From Rhizobium sp. P32RR-XVIII (GTDB lineage Bacteria > Pseudomonadota > Alphaproteobacteria > Rhizobiales > Rhizobiaceae), in the NCBI RefSeq assembly GCF_012641395.1, contig NZ_JABAIH010000008.1, positions 124,001 through 188,000 of the forward strand: a stretch of DNA of 64,000 bases. Reading direction: 5' to 3'. Made by a program: the position numbers and the translations under genes. Position 1 is the first letter of the stretch. Every line of letters begins with the position of its first letter. This document shows positions 1 through 8,312 of the stretch, piece after piece. Under the pieces are notes generated by a model, which searched no databases, had not been told where the DNA came from, and was given only the letters and a program-made list of their open reading frames with translations.

Positions 1-1
1 C

Positions 2-1021
2 CGCGAGGCTGCCAAGGCGGCGCTGGATGACGGTTTGACCTTTTACATTCCGAACATGCGTGGCCTTGAGGCGTTGAACCAGGCTCTCAGCCGATATCAG
101 TCGGACCTGCACGGCCGACCGATTCCTGTCGAACGGACGACCGTGGCACCGAGCGGCATGCAGGCGCTCTATATTGCCCTGCAGCTTCTCGTCGATGTCG
201 GCACCAACGTCGTCTATGTCGCGCCGCAATGGCCGAACATCCACAATGCGATCCATCTAATTGGCGGCGAGCCACGCCCTGTTTCGCTCGACTTCGATAC
301 CGATTGGCGCCTCGATCTCGACAAGCTCTTTGCCGCCTGCGATGCCCGCACGCGGGCAATCTTTTTGTCGACCCCGGCCAATCCCACGGGCTGGACGGCC
401 AGTGCGGACGAGATGCAGGCCCTCCTCGAATTCAGCCGACGCACCGGCATCTGGATCATATCGGACGAAGTCTACGGCCGCCTCTATTTCGAGGGCAATG
501 TCGCGCCCTCGATCCTGCAGATCGCCGACGATACCGATCGTGTAATTTCGATCAACAGCTTCTCCAAGGCCTGGGCGATGACCGGCTGGCGGATCGGCTG
601 GCTCTCTCATCCGTCTGGCATTGCCGATCAGCTTGCGGCCATGACGCAGTATATGAACAGCGGCACGGCGGGGATGATCCAGGCCGGCGCCGTTGCCGCC
701 TTGACCGAAGGTGAACCGCTTGTGGCGGAAATCCGTGGCAAGGCGAAGGCTGGTCTCGATCTCGCCTACGAGCGCCTTGGCCAAATCCCTGGCATGATCC
801 TGCCCGACAAGCCGCGGGGTGGCATGTATGCGTTCTTTGCTCTCGAGGGTCGCGCCGACGCGCGCGAAGCCTGTGCGGATATCCTTGAAAAGGCCCGCGT
901 CGGTTTGGCGCCGGGCCATCTCTTCGGCAATTCTTCCGCGGCGTTCTTGCGCATGTGCGTATTCCGCGACATCGAACAGATAAGAATTGCGCTTGATCGC
1001 ATGGTCGACGCGATGAAATGA
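2..1021 (+). CDS. PLP-dependent aminotransferase (class I/II), 5' end cut by the window
   Basis: Transfers an amino group between an amino acid and a 2-oxo acid in the cytoplasm. The reading frame is open to base 2, so the true start lies outside the window; the TTG at 35 is only the first possible start inside it. The protein shows the fold-type I signature, with the PLP lysine in SFSKAWAMTGWRIGW at bases about 558-602, an aspartate in ISDEVYG, and NPTG in the substrate loop. The gene precedes a family-3 amino-acid binding protein and permease in the same direction, which suggests amino-acid use. Whether it prefers aromatic or aliphatic substrates cannot be read from the sequence; an aromatic preference would fit the iorAB genes nearby. 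Confidence 0.9.
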   Translation, partial: REAAKAALDDGLTFYIPNMRGLEALNQALSRYQSDLHGRPIPVERTTVAPSGMQALYIALQLLVDVGTNVVYVAPQWPNIHNAIHLIGGEPRPVSLDFDTDWRLDLDKLFAACDARTRAIFLSTPANPTGWTASADEMQALLEFSRRTGIWIISDEVYGRLYFEGNVAPSILQIADDTDRVISINSFSKAWAMTGWRIGWLSHPSGIADQLAAMTQYMNSGTAGMIQAGAVAALTEGEPLVAEIRGKAKAGLDLAYERLGQIPGMILPDKPRGGMYAFFALEGRADAREACADILEKARVGLAPGHLFGNSSAAFLRMCVFRDIEQIRIALDRMVDAMK

Positions 1022-1024
1022 CGC

Positions 1025-1040
1025 TCCGCCGCAGGGCGGA
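1025..1040 (+). terminator. Intercistronic hairpin after the aminotransferase gene
   Basis: Perfect 6-bp stem (TCCGCC/GGCGGA) with a GCAG loop, four bases past the stop codon. No U tract follows, so it is more likely an mRNA-stabilising or attenuating hairpin than a full terminator. Confidence 0.45.
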
Positions 1041-1101
1041 ACGGGAAATACCGGCGCCGGCAAAACCCGGCGCAGGCCGATAAACCAGAGGGAGATAAAA
1101 A

Positions 1102-1899
1102 ATGAGCCTGACCCGTCGAAACCTGTTGGCCCTTGCGGCCGCCATCGGCCTTGCCGGTGGAATATCCACCGCCTATGCCGCCGATGTCCTGAACGTCGGT
1201 TCCTATCCGAGCAACCCCCCTTTCGAATACAAGAACGACAGCGGTGCCTTCGAAGGCTTTGAGGTCGATATTGTCACCGAAGCTGCCAAGCGCGTCGGCC
1301 TGAAGCCGGAAATCGCCGACTACGGCTTCCAGGCCCTCTTTGCAGGCACGACTTCGAAGCGGATCGACGTCGCGATTTCCTCGATCACCATTACGCCGGA
1401 TCGCCTGAAGTCTCAGTCGTTCACGCAGCCCTACTACGACTCCGACATGGGTGTCGCCACCAAGGCTGATAGCACCATCAAGGGGCTTGGCGACCTCAAG
1501 GGCAAGACAATTGGCGTGCTCTCCGGCTCGACTGGCGACAAGTGGGTCAAGGACAATGCCGCAGCCAACGGTTTTGGTGACGTCAAGGGCTACAACGCTC
1601 AGCAGGAAATGTTCCTGGACCTCGGCGCTGGCCGCGTCGATGCCGTCATCAGCGACATCCCGGGCATGGAGTACCTCTTCGTCAAGATGAAGGGCTTTAC
1701 CGTCAAGGATCGCATCAAGACCGGCGAACAGTACGGCCTGATGATGTCCAAGGATCACCCGTTGCTCGGGAAGATCAACGGTGCAATCACCGACATGAAG
1801 AAGGATGGCACGCTCGCCAAGATCCACAAGAAGTGGTTCGGCAGCGATGCACCGGCCGGTTCGTCAACGATCACCGAACGGCCGATCCCGAAGGCATAA
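1102..1899 (+). CDS. Amino-acid ABC transporter substrate-binding protein (family 3)
   Basis: Periplasmic binding protein of 265 residues for a polar-amino-acid type ABC importer. It has an N-terminal export signal (twin arginine at residues 5-6, hydrophobic stretch, then AYA-AD as likely cleavage site near residue 27). The family-3 fold is recognisable from PPFEYKND near the start, the AISSITITPDR segment and the ending with KKWFG. A good ribosome site (AGGGAG) lies just before the ATG. It sits between an aminotransferase and a permease and is followed by a strong hairpin. The ligand is unknown. Confidence 0.92.
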   Translation: MSLTRRNLLALAAAIGLAGGISTAYAADVLNVGSYPSNPPFEYKNDSGAFEGFEVDIVTEAAKRVGLKPEIADYGFQALFAGTTSKRIDVAISSITITPDRLKSQSFTQPYYDSDMGVATKADSTIKGLGDLKGKTIGVLSGSTGDKWVKDNAAANGFGDVKGYNAQQEMFLDLGAGRVDAVISDIPGMEYLFVKMKGFTVKDRIKTGEQYGLMMSKDHPLLGKINGAITDMKKDGTLAKIHKKWFGSDAPAGSSTITERPIPKA

Positions 1900-1922
1900 G
1901 CTCGCAACCGAGTTTGAATTCG

Positions 1923-1947
1923 TCATGCCGGCCTCTGGCCGGCGTGA
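1923..1947 (+). terminator. Strong hairpin between binding-protein and permease genes
   Basis: GCCGGCC-TCT-GGCCGGC stem, extended by a G-U pair and three further pairs. No U tract follows. This is the common 3' stabiliser that lets a binding protein be made in excess over its permease. Confidence 0.6.
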
Positions 1948-1977
1948 TGCCTTACTCTGTACTTGCAAGGAATGCCC

Positions 1978-2652
1978 ATGTCGCTGGTCGAGACCTTCTT
2001 CAACGCCGATGTCCTGCTGTCCAGCCTGCCGGCACTCCTTCGCGGTCTGTGGAACACGCTCCTGCTCGGACTTCTTGCGATCGCCGTCGGCGTTCCCGCC
2101 GGGCTGGTCGTCAGCCTGATCCGGCTTTACGCGCCAAAGCCGTTTCGCCTGCTGACGACGATCTACATCGACGTCTTTCGCGCGGTTCCCGTGCTTGTGG
2201 TTCTGATCCTGATCTACTATGCGCTGCCGTTCCTCGGCATCCGCCTCTCGTCCTGGGCTTCGGCGGTTCTTGCCTTCTCGATCGTCATGGCCGCCTATTC
2301 GGCCGAAATCTTCCGCTCCGGCATCGAAAGCGTCCCGCGCGGCCAGTTCGAAGCGGCGGCCGCTCTCGGCATTCCCTTCCTGGTAACGCTGCGCAAGGTC
2401 ATTCTGCCACAGGCGCTGCGCATCGTCATTCCGCCGACCACCAGCAACTGCGTTTCGATGTTCAAGGATACCTCGCTCGCCTCGACGGTGGCGCTGCCGG
2501 AACTGCTCAAAGAAGCAACCGACGCGCAGGCGCTCTATGCCAACCCGACGCCGCTGATCGGCGCAGCACTGGTCTATATCATATTCCTGTGGCCGATGGT
2601 TCGGTTGGTCAGCCTGCTAGAGAAGCGCTTCCAGGCTGAAAAGACCCGCTGA
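1978..2652 (+). CDS. Amino-acid ABC transporter permease (HisM/GlnP type)
   Basis: Inner-membrane permease of about 224 residues for the importer served by the preceding binding protein. Several hydrophobic segments are visible, and the EAA loop is present as EAAAALGIPFLVTLRKVILPQALRI, shown here by its ends EAAAALG and LPQALR. I chose ATG 1978 because AAGGA at 1967-1971 is six bases upstream; ATG 1972 is nearer and TTG 1963 less likely. No ATPase gene follows: a convergent MarR gene starts 18 bp after the stop. The ATP-binding subunit therefore lies upstream of the window or elsewhere. Confidence 0.92.
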   Translation: MSLVETFFNADVLLSSLPALLRGLWNTLLLGLLAIAVGVPAGLVVSLIRLYAPKPFRLLTTIYIDVFRAVPVLVVLILIYYALPFLGIRLSSWASAVLAFSIVMAAYSAEIFRSGIESVPRGQFEAAAALGIPFLVTLRKVILPQALRIVIPPTTSNCVSMFKDTSLASTVALPELLKEATDAQALYANPTPLIGAALVYIIFLWPMVRLVSLLEKRFQAEKTR

Positions 2653-2670
2653 GCCGCCACGGCGTATCGG

Positions 2671-3180
2671 CTAGTCGAAGTCCGCGCCGGAAAGATGGTT
2701 GCTGACGGAAGCCTTGACAGCTCCGATCCGGGACCAGAGGGCTGCGACGTCCGCCGGGTCGAGATCGGCCATCATATCGCGCACCCAGCTCTCGTGAGCG
2801 GCGGCCATGGTGGCGAAAAGGTCATCCCCCTTGGCTGTCAGCTTGGCAACGGTCACGCGGCGATCGTCGTCCGGGGTCTCGCGAACGACGAGGCCATCTG
2901 CCTCAAGCCGCTCCACCAACCCGGTTACATTGCCGTTGGTCACCATCGTGCGCTTGGACAATTCGCCAAGGCGAAGCCCGCTATGCTCGCGGTAGAGCTG
3001 GGCCATCAGATCGAACTGCGGCAGGGTTGCGCCGAACTCGTTTCGCAGGCGCCGGCGAACCTCCTGCGAGATGAGTTTCGTCGTGGAAAGCATGCGCAGC
3101 CAGAGCCTAAGCTCCTGCTTTTCATGGGCTCCCTGAACGATCGTCTCCAGGTCGACGGTATCGACGTCCGCCTCTGCCAT
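2671..3180 (-). CDS. MarR-family transcriptional regulator (first)
   Basis: A 169-residue winged-helix repressor-type protein. The DNA-binding core reads LPQFDLMAQLYREHSGLRLGELSKRTMVTNGNVTGLVERLE (ends given; about residues 55-95), and the wing follows with PDDDRRVTVAKLT. Such proteins usually respond to aromatic acids or their CoA thioesters. GGAGTG precedes the ATG. A dyad (TTTGA-N4-TCAAA) lies about 53 bp upstream of its start and is the likely autoregulatory site. Similar sites occur before the MFS, binding-protein and monooxygenase genes of this island. Confidence 0.93.
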   Translation of the reverse strand: MAEADVDTVDLETIVQGAHEKQELRLWLRMLSTTKLISQEVRRRLRNEFGATLPQFDLMAQLYREHSGLRLGELSKRTMVTNGNVTGLVERLEADGLVVRETPDDDRRVTVAKLTAKGDDLFATMAAAHESWVRDMMADLDPADVAALWSRIGAVKASVSNHLSGADFD

Positions 3181-3232
3181 TTCACTCCGCTCGAACCGTT
3201 CTAAACAAGTCTCGATGGTCTATGCATCAATA

Positions 3233-3246
3233 TTTGAAATGTCAAA
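3233..3246. promoter_or_regulatory. Candidate MarR operator, type A, upstream of the first marR
   Basis: TTTGAAATGTCAAA, a 5-bp inverted repeat with a 4-bp spacer. By eye it matches the 14-mer at 19228-19241 in 11 of 14 positions. Inferred autoregulatory site of the divergent end of the island. Confidence 0.45.
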
Positions 3247-3269
3247 GGAATAGCTTTCGGCAAACGCCG

Positions 3270-4841
3270 CTATCGCCGGGAAAGCATCTTCGCAAGCATG
3301 AAACCGGAACCGGCGCCCGTGCCGGCGCCCGGCCAAGTCGAGGCGCCGCACATATAGAGCGACTTCACCGGCGTGGCATAGCGCGAGTAGCCGGCAACCG
3401 GACGGAAGATGAAGTTCTGGTCGAGGTGATGGCTCCCCGATAAATTGTCGCCGCCGATCAGGTTCGGGTTCTCACGCTCAAGGTCCGTCGGCGAGAATAT
3501 TGCACGTCCAAGCACCTTCGACCGTAGCCCCGGCGCATAGCGCTCGATAATGTCGAGAGCGCGCTCGGCATAGGCTTCCTTCGCATCATCCCAATTCCGG
3601 GCGGTGATTTCTCCCGCGGCGTCGCCATGGAATTCTGCCGGCAGAACACGCACCTGCACCCAAAGGACATGCTTGCCCTCCGGCGCGCGGGTCGGATCGA
3701 TCGCGGTTGGCTGGCCGACGACCAGCACGGGCTCGGTCGGGAGTAGTCCGGCGGCGGCCTCGGCATAGACGCGCGACATCATTTCGAGGTCCGGCGCCAC
3801 GTGAACATAGGCGAAGCGCTTGAGTGCCTCGCCCGCACGCCAGTCGGGCAAATCCTCGAGTGCAAGGTGGATCATCATCGTTCCCGGCCCGGCGCGGAAC
3901 TGACCGACCTTGCGATCAAAATCGGCGCGCGCCTCGTCGGCCGCAACGAGGCGACCAAACAGGATCTTGAGATGAATGTTGGCGATCACCGCTTTCTGCG
4001 CTTCCAGGATACGCCCGTCCGCCAGCGCGACGCCGGTCGCCCGGCCCCCGGACACTCTGATGCTCTCGACCGGAGCGTTAAGGATCAACTCCCCGCCTTT
4101 TGCCGTGAGAAGGCTTGTCATCGCTGTGATGATCGTGTCGGCACCGCCCTTGCCGATCACCATGCCGAACGCCTGGCTTGCCATCGATTCAAGATAGGGA
4201 AACAAGGCCCCGCCGGCGACGTCAGGGGGAAAGTCGAGGTGCAGCCCCCAGGCGGCCATCATCGTCTTGAGCTTCACATGCTTGAACCGCGCGTCGAGAA
4301 AATCGCGCGGCGAGGCAAAGAGAAGCCGCAGCGTATCATAGAGCCATCCGGTTCCCTTCTGCCGCCATGCCTTCCAGACAACCTTGGCGGCCGCCAGGGA
4401 CGGCATAGGTGCCCCGAGAAGACCGAAAATATGGGGCGCATCGGAGCCGAATTCCGCAAGCATTGCCCGCCAGGCGACAGCGTCCGCCGACGAAAGCGCT
4501 GCAATACCCGCACTGGTCTTTTCGAGATCGGAACTGACGCCAAGGAAGGTATCGTCGCGAAACACGGTTGCAAAACAATCGGCAGCGGGCACGAAAGCAA
4601 GGCCGTGCGCCGTCAGCGCGTCCTTATATTCGGCAAAGAAGGCGGAGCCGGCAAACATGGAGAGGTTCATGGCGGCAACATCGTGGCGGAAACCAGCAAC
4701 GGTCAGCTCGCGCGTCTTGACGGCGCCGCCCGCCTCCGCCTTGGCCTCGACCACAGCAACTTTCCATCCCTTCGCCGCCAGGTGGACCGCCGCTGCAAGT
4801 CCATTGTGGCCGGCGCCGACCACCACTGCATCGTAGCTCAT
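3270..4841 (-). CDS. PYROXD2/phytoene-desaturase-like FAD-dependent oxidoreductase (first copy)
   Basis: A 523-residue flavoprotein. It has the dinucleotide-binding GAGHNG at residues 9-14, a second conserved block (GGAVKT) near residue 40, and a C-terminal FAD block ending GAGSGFML. The family oxidises C-C or C-N bonds and includes carotene desaturases, but no carotenoid genes are present here. Its neighbours point to a catabolic oxidation of an aromatic or indolic intermediate instead. AAGGGG lies 9 bp before the ATG. A second, clearly related copy lies at 6064-7653, on the other side of the cyclase gene. The exact substrate is unknown. Confidence 0.88.
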   Translation of the reverse strand: MSYDAVVVGAGHNGLAAAVHLAAKGWKVAVVEAKAEAGGAVKTRELTVAGFRHDVAAMNLSMFAGSAFFAEYKDALTAHGLAFVPAADCFATVFRDDTFLGVSSDLEKTSAGIAALSSADAVAWRAMLAEFGSDAPHIFGLLGAPMPSLAAAKVVWKAWRQKGTGWLYDTLRLLFASPRDFLDARFKHVKLKTMMAAWGLHLDFPPDVAGGALFPYLESMASQAFGMVIGKGGADTIITAMTSLLTAKGGELILNAPVESIRVSGGRATGVALADGRILEAQKAVIANIHLKILFGRLVAADEARADFDRKVGQFRAGPGTMMIHLALEDLPDWRAGEALKRFAYVHVAPDLEMMSRVYAEAAAGLLPTEPVLVVGQPTAIDPTRAPEGKHVLWVQVRVLPAEFHGDAAGEITARNWDDAKEAYAERALDIIERYAPGLRSKVLGRAIFSPTDLERENPNLIGGDNLSGSHHLDQNFIFRPVAGYSRYATPVKSLYMCGASTWPGAGTGAGSGFMLAKMLSRR

Positions 4842-4871
4842 GCTTGAACCCCTTGTTTAATTCACTTTTTT

Positions 4872-4887
4872 ATTCGCACATGCATAC
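4872..4887. promoter_or_regulatory. Candidate MarR operator, type B, near first FAD oxidoreductase
   Basis: ATTCGCACATGCATAC, matching ATTTGCAAAAGCATAT at 13551 in 12 of 16 positions. It lies 31 bp before the ATG of the minus-strand gene, where a repressor could block transcription. Confidence 0.35.
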
Positions 4888-5042
4888 ATCTTCGAAGAGC
4901 CTGTTCAAGGGTTTGCGGGGCCAGGATGTAAGTACTGGCGACCTGGTCGAACGTCCTAAGATGCCTGGCCTCAGGCAGAAATACCTTGTTCTTTGCCGCG
5001 TCTGAGCATGCACCGGGCATATCGCTTTCGCTGGCTCCAAAT

Positions 5043-5058
5043 ACTTGCAATATCATAT
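5043..5058. promoter_or_regulatory. Candidate MarR operator, type B, upstream of cyclase gene
   Basis: ACTTGCAATATCATAT. The 18 bases from 5045 match those from 13553 in the iorA promoter in 16 of 18 positions (TTGCAA, then CATATTTCG). The agreement extends past the palindrome, which suggests a shared promoter element. Confidence 0.5.
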
Positions 5059-5164
5059 TTCGTAACATAGGCTCCCTTCATCCAGTCGCTGCGGGCAATA
5101 GACAAGAAGCCTCAAAAGCCCTTTGCACTGTCGCGCTGGCATCTCGCCAAGGGGAACCCTGAAA

Positions 5165-5950
5165 ATGTCTTCTACCGCTCTTTCCAACCTCGCAACCGCA
5201 CTCATCTCCGGCGCCGTGAAGGTCGTCGATCTTACCGCGCCACTCGGCCCCGACACGCCGGTGCTCTACCTGCCGCCGCAGTTCGGCAAGAACACCCCAT
5301 CCGTCAAGGTGCACACCATTTCGCACTACGATCAGGACGGTCCGTTCTGGGCCTGGAACTGGCTGGAACTGGGCGAGCACACCGGCACGCATTTCGATGC
5401 GCCCTGCCACTGGATCACCGGCAAGGACAACCCTAACAACACCACAGACACCATCCCGCCGCAGAATTTCGTGGCGCCGGTCAATGTCATCGACCGCTCC
5501 AAGGAAGCCGCGGCCGATGCTGATTATCTCCTGACTGTCGACAGCATCAAGCAGTGGGAAGCCGAGCACGGCGAGATCGAGGCTGGCACCTGGGTTCTGC
5601 TGCGCACCGACTGGTACAAGCGCAACGGCTCGACCGAAGCCTTCCTCAACGCCGACGAAAACGGGCCGCACTCGCCCGGCCCGACCGCCGAGGCGATCCA
5701 GTATTTGGTCGACAAGGGTGTCATCGGCTGGGGCCAGGAAACCATCGGCACCGACGCCGGTTCGGCCGGGGGCATGAACCCGCCCTTCCCGGCGCACAAC
5801 CTGATGCACAAGAACAATCGCTACGGCCTTGCCAGCCTCAGCAACCTCGACCAGCTGCCCGCCAAGGGCGCCGTGCTGATCGCTGCACCGCTGAAGTTCG
5901 TCAAGGGCACCGGCTCGCCGGTACGCGCGCTGGCGCTGATCGCTAAGTGA
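5165..5950 (+). CDS. Cyclase-family metal-dependent hydrolase (kynurenine formamidase / isatin hydrolase-like)
   Basis: A 261-residue protein of the PF04199 cyclase family. It carries the metal-binding motif HTGTHFDAPCH (HxGTHxDxPxH) at about residues 77-87. Characterised members hydrolyse amide or lactam bonds such as N-formylkynurenine or isatin, which fits a tryptophan/indole pathway near iorAB; the substrate here is inference. ATG 5165 is preferred over the upstream TTG 5123 because AAGGGGA lies at 5150-5156. It is transcribed divergently from the first FAD oxidoreductase and ends at a strong terminator, so it may be monocistronic. Confidence 0.88.
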   Translation: MSSTALSNLATALISGAVKVVDLTAPLGPDTPVLYLPPQFGKNTPSVKVHTISHYDQDGPFWAWNWLELGEHTGTHFDAPCHWITGKDNPNNTTDTIPPQNFVAPVNVIDRSKEAAADADYLLTVDSIKQWEAEHGEIEAGTWVLLRTDWYKRNGSTEAFLNADENGPHSPGPTAEAIQYLVDKGVIGWGQETIGTDAGSAGGMNPPFPAHNLMHKNNRYGLASLSNLDQLPAKGAVLIAAPLKFVKGTGSPVRALALIAK

Positions 5951-5957
5951 TCTTACT

Positions 5958-5992
5958 AGGCCGGGTCGCCGAAGCGCCCCGGCCTTTCTTTT
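5958..5992 (+). terminator. Rho-independent terminator after cyclase gene
   Basis: AGGCCGGG pairs with CCCGGCCT across a loop that can itself pair CGC/GCG, followed by TTTCTTTT. It starts 7 bp after the stop codon. Confidence 0.8.
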
Positions 5993-6063
5993 GGCGCGAC
6001 TACGCATGTCCCTTCAATCGCGTCCGCTTTCAAGGGTTATTCACTACTGGAACGCCACCGCCG

Positions 6064-7653
6064 ATGAGCGATTATGACTATATTATCGTAGGCAGCGGCA
6101 TCAACGCGCTGGTCGCCGCCGCCATGCTCGGCAAGAAGGGCCGCAAGGTCCTTGTCCTGGAGCGCAACGACCGCGTCGGCGGGTGCCTGCGCACGGAAGA
6201 GATCACCGCGCCCGGCTTCCTCCACGACGTCATGGCGACGACCATGGTGCTCTTCCTGACCTCGCCCGCCTACGGCACGCTCGGCAAGGATCTGGAGGCA
6301 CGTGGGCTTGAATTCGCGCATGCCGACCTGCCGACTGGCGTGCTCAAGCCGGATGGCGCGCACGTCATCTTTTCAAAGGACCGCAAGCGCAACATCGCGA
6401 CCTTTGAAGCCCTTTCGCCCGAAGACGGAAAGGCTTATGCGCGCGACATGGACAGGCTCGGCGCGGACGCGCCGTTCCTGTTTGCTCTGCTCGGCGGCGC
6501 GCTCTGGTCCGGGACAACGCTGAAGACCATTGCAAAACAGGGCTGGGGCCGCGGCCTGCGCGACCTTGCCGCCTGGTTCGGCGAGGCGCTGGCGCCCGCC
6601 CGCGGCTATCTCGAAACCAATTACCAGTCGGACGACATCCGGGCGCTTTGGGCGCCCTGGGTGCTGCACTGCGGCCTCGGGCCGGAAAGCGCCTACTCGG
6701 CGGAAATGCTGAGGGTCATCGGCTTTGCCATCGAACTTGCCGGCTGCCCGGTCGCCAAGGGCGGGGCCGCGTCGCTGACCGCCGCCTTCGAGCGGCTGAT
6801 CGCCGATCAGGGCGGAGAGATCCGCACCGGCGCCGAGGTCGAGCGCGTCGTTCCTGGCCCCGGAAATCGCGCAGGCGGTGTCCGGCTCGCGAACGGCGAG
6901 ACATGGCGCGCCAAGAGCGGCGTCATCTGCTCGACCACGCCGAACCAACTTTACGGACGTTTGACACAAGATTGGCCCACCCCCTTGCCGGAAACCGTCA
7001 ACGAAGGCGTTGCCCGCTATCGTTACGGCAAGGGCAACATGCAGATCCACTACGCGCTTTCCGAGCCGCCGCGCTGGAAGGCCAATCCCGAGCTCGCCAA
7101 GGTTGCCCTCCTGCATCTGACTACCGGTCTCGACGGGGTGTCGCGCGCCAGCAACGAATGCGAGCGCAGCCTGCTGCCGGCCGAACCTTCCGTCTGCGTC
7201 GGACAGCCGGCCTCCTTCGATCCGAGCCGCGCGCCTGAGGGTAAATCAATCCTGTGGTTGCAGCTTCCCGAAGCGCCGCGGTTTCTCAAGGGCGATGCCG
7301 CCGGCGAAATCGAAACGCCGGCCGACGGATGCTGGAACGAAACGGTGCGCGAGCGCTACGCCGATCGCGTGGAGGCGCTGCTGTCGCGCCATATCGAGAA
7401 TTTCGATAGCATCAAGATCAAGCGCCGCGCCTATTCTCCGGCCGATCTCGAGGCGATGAACATGAACCTCGTCGGCGGCGACCCGTATGGCGGCTTCTGC
7501 GGGATCGACCAGTTTTTCCTGTGGCGGCCCTTCAAGTCTTCTGTTAACCACCGCACCCACATTTCGGGACTGTACCACATCGGCGCCTCGACCCATCCCG
7601 GCCCGGGACTTAGCGGCGGATCAGGGTTCCTTCTCGCATCCTCCCTGACATAA
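6064..7653 (+). CDS. PYROXD2/phytoene-desaturase-like FAD-dependent oxidoreductase (second copy)
   Basis: A 529-residue paralogue of the 3270-4841 enzyme, with the same overall layout: an N-terminal dinucleotide fold, GGCLRTEE near residue 43, and a C-terminal GLSGGSGFLL block. The first motif reads GSGINA (residues 10-15), so the third glycycle position of GxGxxG is alanine, unlike GAGHNG in the first copy. ATG 6064 (SDYDYII) is chosen because the fold begins there; the frame is open from GTG 5947, but those codons overlap the terminator. The ribosome site is weak. A MarR gene follows after 19 bp and is probably co-transcribed. Confidence 0.87.
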   Translation: MSDYDYIIVGSGINALVAAAMLGKKGRKVLVLERNDRVGGCLRTEEITAPGFLHDVMATTMVLFLTSPAYGTLGKDLEARGLEFAHADLPTGVLKPDGAHVIFSKDRKRNIATFEALSPEDGKAYARDMDRLGADAPFLFALLGGALWSGTTLKTIAKQGWGRGLRDLAAWFGEALAPARGYLETNYQSDDIRALWAPWVLHCGLGPESAYSAEMLRVIGFAIELAGCPVAKGGAASLTAAFERLIADQGGEIRTGAEVERVVPGPGNRAGGVRLANGETWRAKSGVICSTTPNQLYGRLTQDWPTPLPETVNEGVARYRYGKGNMQIHYALSEPPRWKANPELAKVALLHLTTGLDGVSRASNECERSLLPAEPSVCVGQPASFDPSRAPEGKSILWLQLPEAPRFLKGDAAGEIETPADGCWNETVRERYADRVEALLSRHIENFDSIKIKRRAYSPADLEAMNMNLVGGDPYGGFCGIDQFFLWRPFKSSVNHRTHISGLYHIGASTHPGPGLSGGSGFLLASSLT

Positions 7654-7672
7654 GGAAAACCTAGGAGAAACC

Positions 7673-8179
7673 ATGGCGGAGCGCTTTTCGGGCACGGTAC
7701 TGAGACGCAAGCAGGACGGCTACGAAACACGGCCGGCCATGGGTGAAATCGGGCTCAACCATTTCGCCCCCTACCTCATGAACCGGATCATGACTCGCTG
7801 GAATGCCAACATGGCCGAGGAGCTCAAGCAGCATGATATCACCACCGCCAAGATGAGGGCGCTGGCGGTCTTGGCCGTATCCACCTCCGTCACCATCAAC
7901 GAACTCTCCATCTTTGCCGTTACCGAACAGTCGACGATGAGCCGCACCCTGGATTCGCTCGAAGAGCAGGGCTACATCCGCCGCCAGCCGCGGCCCGAGG
8001 ACATGCGCGTCCGCGACGTGTCTATCACCGAGGAAGGCCGTGCTGTCTTTGAGAAGATCTGGCCGACGATGTACGACCTCTTCCTGCAGATGTTCGATGG
8101 CGTCGACGAAAGCGAATATCGCGTGTTCATCTCGACGCTGCACAAGGTGCTGCACAATATCCGCAAGCACGAGATCTGA
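7673..8179 (+). CDS. MarR-family transcriptional regulator (second)
   Basis: A 168-residue winged-helix regulator. The recognition region reads ITINELSIFAVTEQSTMSRTLDSLEEQGYI by its ends (TINELS ... EQGYI, about residues 75-105), and the wing is PRPEDMRVRDVSITEEG. TAGGAGAAACC gives a good ribosome site. Co-transcription with the second FAD oxidoreductase suggests it senses a pathway metabolite. It is the natural candidate to bind the type B sites (13662-13677 is the best palindrome), but which MarR binds which site cannot be told from sequence. Confidence 0.93.
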   Translation: MAERFSGTVLRRKQDGYETRPAMGEIGLNHFAPYLMNRIMTRWNANMAEELKQHDITTAKMRALAVLAVSTSVTINELSIFAVTEQSTMSRTLDSLEEQGYIRRQPRPEDMRVRDVSITEEGRAVFEKIWPTMYDLFLQMFDGVDESEYRVFISTLHKVLHNIRKHEI

Positions 8180-8242
8180 CGGCCGTCCCGCCGGCAGGCG
8201 CTACAACCGTAACGGGCCGAATGCGGCAGCCGGCTCAAAGTG

Positions 8243-8272
8243 AAAACCGCGCATCTTTCGACGCGCGGCTTT
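8243..8272. terminator. Bidirectional-type terminator between convergent marR and MFS genes
   Basis: CCGCGC-N10-GCGCGG stem flanked by AAAA on the left and CTTT on the right, so it could work for both converging transcripts. Confidence 0.55.
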
Positions 8273-8312
8273 CCAAATGCGTGACCTGTGGCGAGCTGAG
8301 CTCGTTTTTCGA

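Larger units (their letters stand above)
4842..5164. other. Divergent control region between FAD oxidoreductase and cyclase genes
   Basis: This 323-base gap separates two divergent genes. It contains two type B operator candidates (4872-4887 and 5043-5058), one near each gene. A minus-strand 68-codon reading frame (4862-5068) with a purine-rich GAAGGGAG before its ATG also lies here. I do not call it a gene because it overlaps the operator candidates and resembles no protein I know. Confidence 0.6.

Noticed and set aside
4862..5068. 68-codon minus-strand frame before the first FAD oxidoreductase gene
   Set aside because: It has a purine-rich stretch before the ATG, but it overlaps two operator candidates, matches no family I know and would place the 5043 site inside a coding region.
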